Source: JAFGBN01 sp964394145 (GTDB taxonomy: Bacteria > Chloroflexota > Dehalococcoidia > GIF9 > AB-539-J10). Taken from it: 6,353 nucleotides of DNA. Numbering within the stretch: position 1 is the stretch's first letter; each line of letters starts with the position of its first letter. The position numbers and the translations under genes were made by a program. The notes beneath the pieces were generated by a model. It was not told where the DNA came from, did no database searches, and worked only from the letters and a program-made list of their open reading frames with translations. Location of the stretch: contig CAYMVL010000005.1 of assembly GCA_964394145.1 (NCBI GenBank), forward strand, positions 1 to 6,353, written 5' to 3'. Below are positions 1 to 6,242 of the stretch, one piece after another.

Positions 1-2
1 GG

Positions 3-284
3 ACAAGCGAAGACCAGCGAAGACTCAGAGAGAATTGGCGTCGCATTGGTTTTGGCATGCTGAATATTCCTGACGAAGAGCTTTTCAATGTCGAACGAAT
101 GACAATGCAGATCCCGGCTTATTCTCGCATCTTTGCCAGTGTGAAGTGCAGCATATGTGGGGAGAATGTTATGGAACCGAAGGCCAGGGTACAGAGCGGC
201 CAAATTGTGTGTCTACCCTGTTCCGGGCAAGAATACAATCAACTTGCTGGAGACGGTATATCTGTAGCTAGAAAGGAGAAGTGA
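3..284 (+). CDS. FmdE-family protein, C-terminal part (5' end outside window)
   Basis: This is the 3' end of a longer gene. The frame is open to the left edge, and residues before the first ATG (position 57) read TSEDQRRLRENWRRIGFG, which runs naturally into the following conserved-looking PDEELFNV segment. There is also no Shine-Dalgarno before position 57, so that ATG is probably an internal methionine. The visible tail has a zinc-binding pattern C-x2-C-x17-C-x2-C (first Cys codon at 147-149) in the context KCSICGENVMEPKAR, matching the auxiliary C-terminal treble-clef zinc finger of PF02663 proteins, named after formylmethanofuran dehydrogenase subunit E. In methanogens FmdE/FwdE is linked to the molybdenum or tungsten formylmethanofuran dehydrogenase; in bacteria the role of stand-alone members is not settled. 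The catalytic or metal-binding core domain lies outside the window. The stop codon is one base from the start of the solute-binding protein gene, so the two are almost certainly co-transcribed and translationally coupled. Family assignment is fairly firm; function is not. Confidence 0.8.
   Translation, partial: TSEDQRRLRENWRRIGFGMLNIPDEELFNVERMTMQIPAYSRIFASVKCSICGENVMEPKARVQSGQIVCLPCSGQEYNQLAGDGISVARKEK
272..278 (+). promoter_or_regulatory. Shine-Dalgarno of the solute-binding protein gene
   Basis: The sequence AAAGGAG lies inside the last codons of the FmdE-like gene, with 7 bases between it and the ATG at 286. It fixes the start of the solute-binding protein and implies strong initiation coupled to termination of the upstream gene. 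Confidence 0.8.
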
Positions 285-285
285 T

Positions 286-1878
286 ATGTCGCAGGTAAGA
301 AGGCGAATACCTGTTCGGAAAGTACTCCTCGTCGTGCTGGTCGTAGCTTTGGTGTCCGTCTTAGTGGTGGTCGTCTATGGCGGACTAGGTCAGCCGTCAG
401 AGTCTATTTCTTATACTATAGCGGATTCCACAGGAGCCTGGGGCTATCCCTCGCCATATGCCCACTATTCCAGAGGCCCGGGATATGTAAGGATGAGCTT
501 TATCTTTGAAACTCTCGTCTGGAAAGATGATTCTGGTTTTGTACCAGCATTAGCTACGGATTGGGAATATCTTGAGGAGGAAAATGCCTATATTTTCCAG
601 CTCCGTGATGATGTTACGTGGCATGATGGTACCAGTTTCACAGCCGAGGATGTGGTCTTTACCTTTAACTACACCAAACAGCATCCATATCAGTGGGTTG
701 ACTCTAGCCTTGTCGAATCGGCTGAGGCAATCGATGAATACACGGTGAAGCTATACCTTAGTCAGCTTTATGCACCGTTCCTGCAGGATGTGGTTGGAAC
801 CCAACCCATAACTCCCAAACATATCTGGCAAAATGTCACTGACCCCGAGAAGTTCACTGACGCACAGGCAGTTATTGGGACAGGGCCTTATACTCTAGCC
901 GACTATAGCCAGGAGCACGGCAGCTATCTCTACAGAGCCTATGATGACTACTATCTTGGCCGACCTTCTGTGGACGAAATTAAGTTCATTAAGATAGCTG
1001 CCGAGATGATTCCAGCGGCGCTGATGGATGCCTCAGTTAACGCTGGTGACGTGCCGCCTGAAATCGTCTCAGCGGTAGAGCAGCGAGGGCTTATTATCAT
1101 CGGAGAGCCCTATGGCTGGAACGCCAAGCTGATGATAAACCACCAAGAAGAACCTCTAGACTCGAAGCAGTTCCGGCAAGCTTTGGCTTACGCCATAAAT
1201 AGGACGGAGTTGGTGGAAATCGCCAGGCGTGGTCAGGCTCTGGTGGGTAGTCCGGGCATGATACCGCCGACCAGTATTTGGTACAACCCTAAGACGCCAC
1301 AGTTTGAATATAACCCAGCCAAAACAAGACAGCTTCTCGAGGGGCTGAATTATACGCGCGAGAACGATTATTTCACCAAGGACGGCCAGCAGCTCAGCTT
1401 GAACCTCATAGCTCCGGCCGATTTTCAGGAGGATTTGGAGGAGGTTGGGCAGCTTATTAAAAAGCAGTTGGAGGCAGCGGGCATAAAGATAGACTTCAGC
1501 ACGCTTGAAGCGAAGACTGTGGACTCCAGGGTAGCGGCGTGGGACTTCGACATCGCTCTCTACGGGCATGGCGGTCTCTATGACCCGTCCATCCTTAAAA
1601 AAGTTATTCTGGGACAGGGTTTCATCAGCGCCCGCTACACTTCAAACTCCACGCTGAATGAGCTGATCAACGCGCAACTGGGTGAGATGGATTTCGAAAA
1701 GAGAAAGGAATTGGTGTGGCAAATTCAGGAGATCTATGCCGAGGAGGTGCCTGCCCTTACCCTATACTATCCCAACTGGTACTGGGCGCACGATGGCACT
1801 GTAGCTCTGTTCTACACCTGGGATGGTATTGGCATGGGCATACCCATTCCTTTGAATAGGCTTGCTTTTGTAAAGTGA
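286..1878 (+). CDS. ABC transporter substrate-binding protein, family 5 (peptide/nickel class)
   Basis: This is the extracytoplasmic receptor of the importer encoded downstream: it captures the ligand outside the membrane and delivers it to the DppB/DppC-like permeases. The 530-residue length is normal for the SBP_bac_5 (DppA/OppA/NikA) family. A basic N-terminus (RRR, RK) is followed by one hydrophobic helix at about residues 13-33. No Cys occurs in the lipobox position, or anywhere in the protein, so it is either anchored by an uncleaved helix or cleaved and released, and is not a lipoprotein. Family landmarks are the LRDDVTWHDGTSFTAEDVVF block (106-125), VIGTGPYTL (196-204), FRQALAYAINRTELV (296-310) and an aromatic-rich C-terminus (YYPNWYW, 494-500). 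Segments such as YAPFLQD (162-168) and LYDPSIL (431-437) resemble corresponding parts of NikA as I recall it, which is suggestive only. The start is fixed by an AAAGGAG site. The substrate is unknown: a peptide, a metal chelate or another small solute are all possible. Confidence 0.93.
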   Translation: MSQVRRRIPVRKVLLVVLVVALVSVLVVVVYGGLGQPSESISYTIADSTGAWGYPSPYAHYSRGPGYVRMSFIFETLVWKDDSGFVPALATDWEYLEEENAYIFQLRDDVTWHDGTSFTAEDVVFTFNYTKQHPYQWVDSSLVESAEAIDEYTVKLYLSQLYAPFLQDVVGTQPITPKHIWQNVTDPEKFTDAQAVIGTGPYTLADYSQEHGSYLYRAYDDYYLGRPSVDEIKFIKIAAEMIPAALMDASVNAGDVPPEIVSAVEQRGLIIIGEPYGWNAKLMINHQEEPLDSKQFRQALAYAINRTELVEIARRGQALVGSPGMIPPTSIWYNPKTPQFEYNPAKTRQLLEGLNYTRENDYFTKDGQQLSLNLIAPADFQEDLEEVGQLIKKQLEAAGIKIDFSTLEAKTVDSRVAAWDFDIALYGHGGLYDPSILKKVILGQGFISARYTSNSTLNELINAQLGEMDFEKRKELVWQIQEIYAEEVPALTLYYPNWYWAHDGTVALFYTWDGIGMGIPIPLNRLAFVK

Positions 1879-1879
1879 C

Positions 1880-1918
1880 TGGAGGAGCTTATACATATAG
1901 CGCTGGGATATATCTAAT
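1880..1918 (+). promoter_or_regulatory. Leader of the dppB-like gene with a misplaced strong Shine-Dalgarno
   Basis: The 40-base gap between the binding-protein stop and the permease start contains TGGAGGAG (1880-1887), but this ends 31 bases before the ATG at 1919. The stretch nearer the start is AT-rich and offers only a weak GGGA at 1905-1908. An in-frame TAG at 1898-1900 excludes an upstream start. A weak 5-base AT stem (ATATA 1895-1899 with TATAT 1909-1913) is possible. I see no convincing terminator or promoter here. Confidence 0.4.
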
Positions 1919-2881
1919 ATGCGGAATGTTATTACCTACGTCATAGCTTTCTTGTTCATTCTAGCGTTGACCTTTTTACTGCCGAGAATGATGCCGGGAG
2001 ACCCGCTGATGGCGATCTACGGTAACGACGCACTGATTGCTATGACGCCGGAGCTCGAAGCTCATCTCATAGAGCGCTTCGCTCTGGACCAACCCCTGGG
2101 GCACCAGTTTGGTGCTTACCTGCTGGCGCTCGCTCAAGGAGAGTTGGGCTATTCTTACTATTACAATGCCTCGGTGTCGTCAGTAGTCCTGGGGAGGCTG
2201 CCATGGACATTGCTTCTGGTCGGCACAGCGCTTATCATTTCCAGCCTTTTGGGCATTGTTCTGGGCATCGAATCAGGCTGGAGGCGGGGTGGCCGGCGAG
2301 ATAAATCTCTGCTCACCAGCCTTATGACGGTCAGCGGCTTTCCCGATTTCTTCCTGGGAATTTTGCTTCTCATCGGGTTTGGAGTCACTTGGGGGATTTT
2401 CCCGTTATCAGGGGCAATTACTGCTTATTCAGGGCTATCCGGAATTGCTCTGGTCGCGGACGTTCTTCGGCATCTCTTTTTGCCAGTAACTGCCTTGGTT
2501 TTGTCGCACATCGGAGCGAGCTATCTGCTAACCAGGAATACCATGGTCACTGTGCTGAAAAACCCCTACATACTTTTGGCGAAAGCTAAAGGATTACCTG
2601 ACTCAATAGTAAGATACCACCACGCTGGCAGAAATGCTTTGCTTCCGGTGATTACTCAAACAGGGATACAACTGGGTCGCCTGGTTACAGGTGTCATTTT
2701 TATCGAGACCGTCTTTGCCTACCCAGGATTGGGATACCTGAGCTACAATGCACTGCTGGCGCGCGATTACCCTGTTCTTCAGGGTGTGCTTCTGATTGTG
2801 GCTGTTTCTGTCCTTGTAGTTAATTTTCTGGTGGACTTGAGTTATTCCAAGCTCGACCCGAGGATTCGTTATGCACATTAA
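1919..2881 (+). CDS. dppB: ABC transporter permease, DppB/OppB family
   Basis: First of the two inner-membrane subunits that form the translocation channel of a peptide/nickel-class importer. The 320 residues are typical for DppB. Predicted membrane helices lie near residues 4-22, 95-117, 143-161, 173-204, 243-267 and 286-308. The cytoplasmic EAA coupling loop that docks on the ATPase is clear at about 216-245: YILLAKAKGL, then a helix ending in GRNALLPVI. The N-terminal region has PGDP (26-29), and the C-terminus ends with LDPRIRY, both usual for this family. The gene follows the binding protein by 40 bases and overlaps the next permease gene by 11 bases. Its ATG has only a weak ribosome-binding site, so its expression may be lower than that of the binding protein. 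The symbol denotes the family only; the transported substrate is not established. Confidence 0.92.
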   Translation: MRNVITYVIAFLFILALTFLLPRMMPGDPLMAIYGNDALIAMTPELEAHLIERFALDQPLGHQFGAYLLALAQGELGYSYYYNASVSSVVLGRLPWTLLLVGTALIISSLLGIVLGIESGWRRGGRRDKSLLTSLMTVSGFPDFFLGILLLIGFGVTWGIFPLSGAITAYSGLSGIALVADVLRHLFLPVTALVLSHIGASYLLTRNTMVTVLKNPYILLAKAKGLPDSIVRYHHAGRNALLPVITQTGIQLGRLVTGVIFIETVFAYPGLGYLSYNALLARDYPVLQGVLLIVAVSVLVVNFLVDLSYSKLDPRIRYAH

Positions 2882-3716
2882 TCCTAAACAGGAAATAAGG
2901 CGCAGCAAGTTTGCCATGTTCGGGATAGGCATGCTGTTGCTATTGCTAATCATAGCCGTATTTGGGCCTTTCCTCATACCGTACCAGCCGCATGACCAGA
3001 CTCCATCTGCCTTTGAGCCTCCTTCTTCCACCCATTGGCTAGGCACAAATCACGTTGGGGAGGACATCCTAAGCCAACTCGTGCATGGCGCCCGCACTTC
3101 CTTGCTGGTTGCTTTCTTGGCAGCCTTTCTGGCTATCGTCTTGGGTGCTATTATCGGTAGCTCAGCAGCCCTAGTAGGTGGCTTATACGACAAGATAGTC
3201 ATGAGGTTTGTGGATGCTTTTTTTGCCCCCCCCGCCATTATCGTCATCATTTTGATAGCAGCGTATCTCAAGCCGAATCTGTTGGTGCTGATTTTGCTCC
3301 TTGCCTTGTTGGGCTGGCAGGGTGCAGCGAGAACAATTCGGGCTCAAGCTCTCTCCCTGAAAGAACTGGGACATATTTCAGCGGCCCGGTCCTTTGGGGC
3401 AGACAATCTATACCTAATATGGCGACACATTTTGCCTGACCTTGTTCCTATCCTGGTGATGGGGTTTATTTATGGTGTGAGGAGAGCTGTTTTCATGGAA
3501 GCTGGTCTGGCTTTTCTCGGCATAGCTGACCCGGCGGTAGTCAGTTGGGGGATGATGATGCACGAGGCACTTGACTTTAGTTACCTTGACGTATGGCAAT
3601 GGTGGTTGATTCCTCCCGGGGTGGCTTTGTGCCTGACCATCCTCGCGGTTACTGGCATTGGCTATACTCTGGAGGGAGCTCTGGACCCAAGACTGAGGAG
3701 AGACGCAAATGCTTAA
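2871..3716 (+). CDS. dppC: ABC transporter permease, DppC/OppC family
   Basis: Second channel subunit, pairing with the DppB-like permease. The 281 residues match the family. An N-terminal OppC_N helix (about 14-37) is followed by the periplasmic stretch HWLGTNHVGEDILSQLVHGA (55-74); the family commonly has Arg where this protein has Glu64 in the G-x-D motif. Further helices lie near 77-104, 118-147, 190-209 and 247-266. The EAA coupling loop is at about 166-196, with AARSFGA and RHILPDLVPILV. The C-terminus LDPRLR is typical. The ATG lies within the end of the upstream permease gene (11-base overlap), preceded by GAGGA at 2860-2864, and the gene overlaps the ATPase gene by 8 bases, so translation is likely coupled throughout. 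A T7-G-C8 tract at 3218-3233 encodes residues 116-121. The symbol denotes family, not a proven dipeptide substrate. Confidence 0.92.
   Translation: MHINPKQEIRRSKFAMFGIGMLLLLLIIAVFGPFLIPYQPHDQTPSAFEPPSSTHWLGTNHVGEDILSQLVHGARTSLLVAFLAAFLAIVLGAIIGSSAALVGGLYDKIVMRFVDAFFAPPAIIVIILIAAYLKPNLLVLILLLALLGWQGAARTIRAQALSLKELGHISAARSFGADNLYLIWRHILPDLVPILVMGFIYGVRRAVFMEAGLAFLGIADPAVVSWGMMMHEALDFSYLDVWQWWLIPPGVALCLTILAVTGIGYTLEGALDPRLRRDANA
3218..3233 (+). repeat. Adjacent homopolymers T7-G-C8 inside the dppC-like gene
   Basis: Seven T (3218-3224), one G and eight C (3226-3233) run together in frame, encoding the end of Ala116 through Phe-Phe-Ala-Pro-Pro. Loss of one base in the tract would bring in a TGA at 3253-3255 and truncate the permease before most of its helices. 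Such runs are slippage-prone in replication and transcription, and are also common places for sequencing error. Confidence 0.6.
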
Positions 3717-5379
3717 GCTAGAAGCCCTGGAAGTGAGTTACGCAGAGAAGAAGATCCTCAATGGAATTGACCTTGAGCTGCAGGATGGCGAGTCTCTGGC
3801 TGTCATTGGTGAGTCTGGCGCTGGGAAGACCACCCTAGCCTTGACCCTGATGCGTCTAGTGGATGGCAATGTCAAGGGCAAAATTTCGTTTGACGGGCTG
3901 GATTTGCTTTCCCTACCTGAGCAAGAGATCAACGAGCTAAGAGGGAATCGAATGGCCTGGGCACCTCAAAACGCCAATAACGCGCTAAACCCGGTTCATA
4001 CCATCATTGATCAGGTAGCTGAGCCTATAACAGCGCACAGACTGAAAGATAGGCGAGCAGCCGCAAGGCAGGCATCACTATTACTAACTGAATTTGGTGT
4101 TTCAGAAAATCGCTTTTCCGCCTACCCTCACGAATTGAGTGGCGGAGAGCAGCAAAGAGTATTACTTGCCATAGCTTTGGCCAATCGGCCTGAGCTTCTA
4201 ATTCTCGATGAACCGATATCTTCCTTGGATGCACCGGCCCGGGCCGAGGTAATTGAATTGCTTAAGGATGTCAACGAAGGGCGTAGCATCGTTGTAATGA
4301 CCCACGATATTTCCACTGCCGCTAAGCTTGCCGATAAGGTCGCCATTCTATATGCAGGCAGAATAGTAGAACTTGGTCTGGCAGATGAGGTTCTTTCGCA
4401 GCCTCGGCACCCGTACACGCGCGGGCTAATTCGGTCTTATCCCGACATGAACACAGGAAAAGATCTGCAGGGGATAAAGGGCATTATGGACCGCGCCGTA
4501 AGCGGATGTGCCTTTCATCCTCGCTGTACTCAAGCCATAGAAATCTGCCGCAGGGAAGTACCGCCCCTCAAGCTGACTCAGGGGAGATATATTGCCTGTC
4601 ATAGAGGAGGCGTCACTTCTTTGCTGTCAACCAAGAATTTGAGCAAACGTTTCGGCTCTTTTTTGGCCGTGGATTCGGTCAATATAACCATTGAAGGAGG
4701 TGAAACGCTGGCTCTAGTAGGGGAGAGCGGGTCGGGCAAAACTACCCTGGCAAAGCTCATTATGGGGCTCATCGAGCCCAGCCAAGGCGAGGTGTATTTA
4801 GAAGACAGCCTGGTCAGTAATAGAGGAAAGGATTTTTACCAACAGGCGCAGATGGTTTTCCAAAACCCGGGAGAATCATTGAGCCATCGCCTCTCTGTGT
4901 TAGAGCTGGTGAGGGAGCCGTTAGATGTGCAGGGGATTGGCACAATGGGGGAGCGAGATGGCCAGGTCAGGCAAGTCTTGAGAGAAGTGGAATTACCTGA
5001 TACCGGGTCCTTCTTGAATGAGTATCCCCACCACCTCAGTGGCGGGGAAATGCAGAGAGTGAGCATTGCCCGGGCACTGGTTTTGGACCCAAGGCTGCTT
5101 ATTGCCGATGAGCCTGTGGCCTTTTTGGATTCCAGCCTGCAAGCCAAGATTTTGAGGTTGTTCCTTGATTTGCAGGAGAAGCGGGGGTTAAGTTTGCTCT
5201 TCATCACCCATGACATTGCCGTGGCAAGAAAAATTAGCGATAGAATAGCGGTGATGAAAAATGGCAGGATTGTAGAACAAGGATCGGCAAGACAAATTCT
5301 CACTTCACCGGCACATCCCTACAGCTTAAAATTGTCGCAAGCGGCTTTGAATTTGTCTTCCAGGGATCGAGAGACTTAA
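3709..5379 (+). CDS. Fused dual ABC ATPase (DppD-like plus DppF-like)
   Basis: Cytoplasmic engine of the importer; two ATP-binding cassettes in one 556-residue chain replace the separate DppD and DppF subunits. Domain 1 (about 1-300): Walker A GESGAGKT 34-41, Q-loop Gln87, signature LSGGEQQR 143-150, Walker B LLILDEP 163-169 with catalytic Glu168, D-loop SSLD 171-174, switch His199. It ends with the oligopeptide-transporter C-terminal domain carrying Cys267, Cys273, Cys280 and Cys297, a pattern that in DppD-type ATPases can hold a [4Fe-4S] cluster; these are the only cysteines in the whole chain. Domain 2 (about 305-556): Walker A GESGSGKT 338-345, Gln385, signature LSGGEMQR 443-450, Walker B LLIADEP 463-469 with Glu468, D-loop AFLD 471-474, His501. 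Both sites look catalytically complete. The linker is very short. GAGGAG at 3695-3700 precedes the ATG by 8 bases, and the start overlaps the dppC-like gene by 8 bases. GsiA and YejF are examples of the same fused architecture. Confidence 0.95.
   Translation: MLKLEALEVSYAEKKILNGIDLELQDGESLAVIGESGAGKTTLALTLMRLVDGNVKGKISFDGLDLLSLPEQEINELRGNRMAWAPQNANNALNPVHTIIDQVAEPITAHRLKDRRAAARQASLLLTEFGVSENRFSAYPHELSGGEQQRVLLAIALANRPELLILDEPISSLDAPARAEVIELLKDVNEGRSIVVMTHDISTAAKLADKVAILYAGRIVELGLADEVLSQPRHPYTRGLIRSYPDMNTGKDLQGIKGIMDRAVSGCAFHPRCTQAIEICRREVPPLKLTQGRYIACHRGGVTSLLSTKNLSKRFGSFLAVDSVNITIEGGETLALVGESGSGKTTLAKLIMGLIEPSQGEVYLEDSLVSNRGKDFYQQAQMVFQNPGESLSHRLSVLELVREPLDVQGIGTMGERDGQVRQVLREVELPDTGSFLNEYPHHLSGGEMQRVSIARALVLDPRLLIADEPVAFLDSSLQAKILRLFLDLQEKRGLSLLFITHDIAVARKISDRIAVMKNGRIVEQGSARQILTSPAHPYSLKLSQAALNLSSRDRET
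4604..4623 (+). promoter_or_regulatory. Candidate internal ribosome-binding site and TTG start at the ATPase domain junction
   Basis: GAGGAGG (4604-4610) is followed after 10 bases by an in-frame TTG (4621-4623), which is Leu305 of the fused ATPase. Initiation there would give a stand-alone DppF-like ATPase of 252 residues starting LLSTKNLSKRFG, exactly where such proteins normally begin. It may be a relic of two separate genes or a working internal start. Confidence 0.4.
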
Positions 5380-5400
5380 GCTCATTTGTTGCTTGTCTCT
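5370..5400. terminator. Hairpin spanning both convergent stop codons
   Basis: AGAGAC (5370-5375) pairs with GTCTCT (5395-5400), and AAGC (5378-5381) pairs with GCTT (5391-5394), leaving a two-base TT bulge and a nine-base loop: ten pairs in all. It covers the TAA of the ATPase gene (5377-5379) and the minus-strand TGA of nadC (5382-5384). Being an inverted repeat it can form in both transcripts. Neither side has a T-run, so it is not a canonical intrinsic terminator; it could stabilise 3' ends or act as a weak bidirectional terminator. Confidence 0.4.
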
Positions 5401-6242
5401 AGGTCCAGGCTGATATCCAAAGCTCTCACGGAGTGGGTAAGGGCACCGACGGAAATGAAGTCGACGCCAGTTTCAGCTACAGCCCGCACGTTATCCAGCG
5501 TGATTCCGCCCGAGGCTTCAATTAAAGCACGACCATGAATGGATTTGGCCGCCTTACGCATATCACTGAGATTCATATTATCAAACATCGTGATATCGGC
5601 GCCAGCTTCAGCAGCTTCTAGAGCTTCTGCCATGTTGCTGACTTCCACCTCAACCGGCAGCCCCTGTGGCGCATTTTGCCTTGCTTTGGCTATGATTTCC
5701 TTCATAGTCAATCCCTGTCCGCGGAGTGCTGCCAGATGGTTGTCCTTAATGAGAATGCCATCACCCAGATGCATGCGGTGATTCTTACCGCCACCAACCG
5801 TCACAGCATATTTCTCCAGTGACCGTAAACCGGGGGTGGTTTTTCTGGTATCCACAATACGCACCGGTAATCCGTTGACTGCTTCGACATAGCGATTGGT
5901 CTCCGAGGCTATTCCGCTCAGGCGCTGAAGGAAATTCAAGGCCACTCTCTCAGCTTTCAGAATGCTGCTGGTGCTGCCCGATACTTTGGCTACTTTGCTG
6001 TTTGGCTTGATTCTAGCCCCGTCTTCTAGAAAAATCTCAACTTTTAGCTGTGGGTCAATCCGATGAAAGACCTGCTTGGCCACCTCTGTGCCAGCCAGAA
6101 TGCCTTCCTTCTTGGCCACAATAAAGCCTGTTCCTCGCTGGTCGGCGGGTATTAACGCCTCAGTAGTGACATCGCCTTTATCAAGGTCCTCCTCTAAGGC
6201 GAGGTCAATGATCTGTTCAATCTGGGGCTTACTTGATGGCAT
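5382..6242 (-). CDS. nadC: Nicotinate-nucleotide diphosphorylase (carboxylating), quinolinate phosphoribosyltransferase
   Basis: NadC converts quinolinate and PRPP to nicotinate mononucleotide, CO2 and pyrophosphate, the step that joins the aspartate-derived branch to the common NAD pathway in the cytoplasm. The 286 residues are normal length. The N-terminal open-faced domain includes ALEEDLDKGDVTTEALIP (15-32) and LAGTEVAKQVF (49-59). Conserved barrel motifs are AERVALNFLQRLSGIA (97-112), DTRKTTPGLR (131-140), KYAVTVGGGKNHR (144-156) followed by LIKDNH (164-169), VEVEV (197-201), MFDN (219-222), EASGGI (242-247) and VDFISVGALTHS (260-271). The basic residues in the DTRK and KNHR motifs and Lys166 correspond to the phosphate and quinolinate-binding residues of the family. 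The ATG lies inside the end of the nadB fragment (14-base overlap), preceded by a short AGGA (6246-6249), so the gene is probably translated by coupling. No key residue appears missing. Confidence 0.97.
   Translation of the reverse strand: MPSSKPQIEQIIDLALEEDLDKGDVTTEALIPADQRGTGFIVAKKEGILAGTEVAKQVFHRIDPQLKVEIFLEDGARIKPNSKVAKVSGSTSSILKAERVALNFLQRLSGIASETNRYVEAVNGLPVRIVDTRKTTPGLRSLEKYAVTVGGGKNHRMHLGDGILIKDNHLAALRGQGLTMKEIIAKARQNAPQGLPVEVEVSNMAEALEAAEAGADITMFDNMNLSDMRKAAKSIHGRALIEASGGITLDNVRAVAETGVDFISVGALTHSVRALDISLDLETSNK

Noticed and set aside
57..284. A complete 75-residue stand-alone zinc-ribbon protein starting at the ATG at 57
   Set aside because: The frame is open upstream to the window edge with plausible family sequence, and there is no ribosome-binding site before this ATG. 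A truncated view of a longer FmdE-like gene explains it better.
1156..1569. Minus-strand open frame of 137 codons inside the binding-protein gene
   Set aside because: It is a shadow of a strongly supported coding region, with no visible domain and no partner genes.
1891..1920. Possible promoter -10 element in the AT-rich gap before the dppB-like gene
   Set aside because: TATATCTAAT-like sequence is present, but no credible -35 box lies at the right distance, and the gene order is that of a single transporter operon.
2603..3046. Minus-strand open frame of 147 codons across the permease junction
   Set aside because: It lies opposite two clearly recognisable permease genes, shows no family motifs, and has the odd composition of an antisense shadow.
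4836..5303. Minus-strand open frame of 155 codons opposite the second ATPase domain
   Set aside because: It is antisense to a fully motif-supported ABC domain. Its length is explained by the codon bias of the real gene, and it has no recognisable domain.
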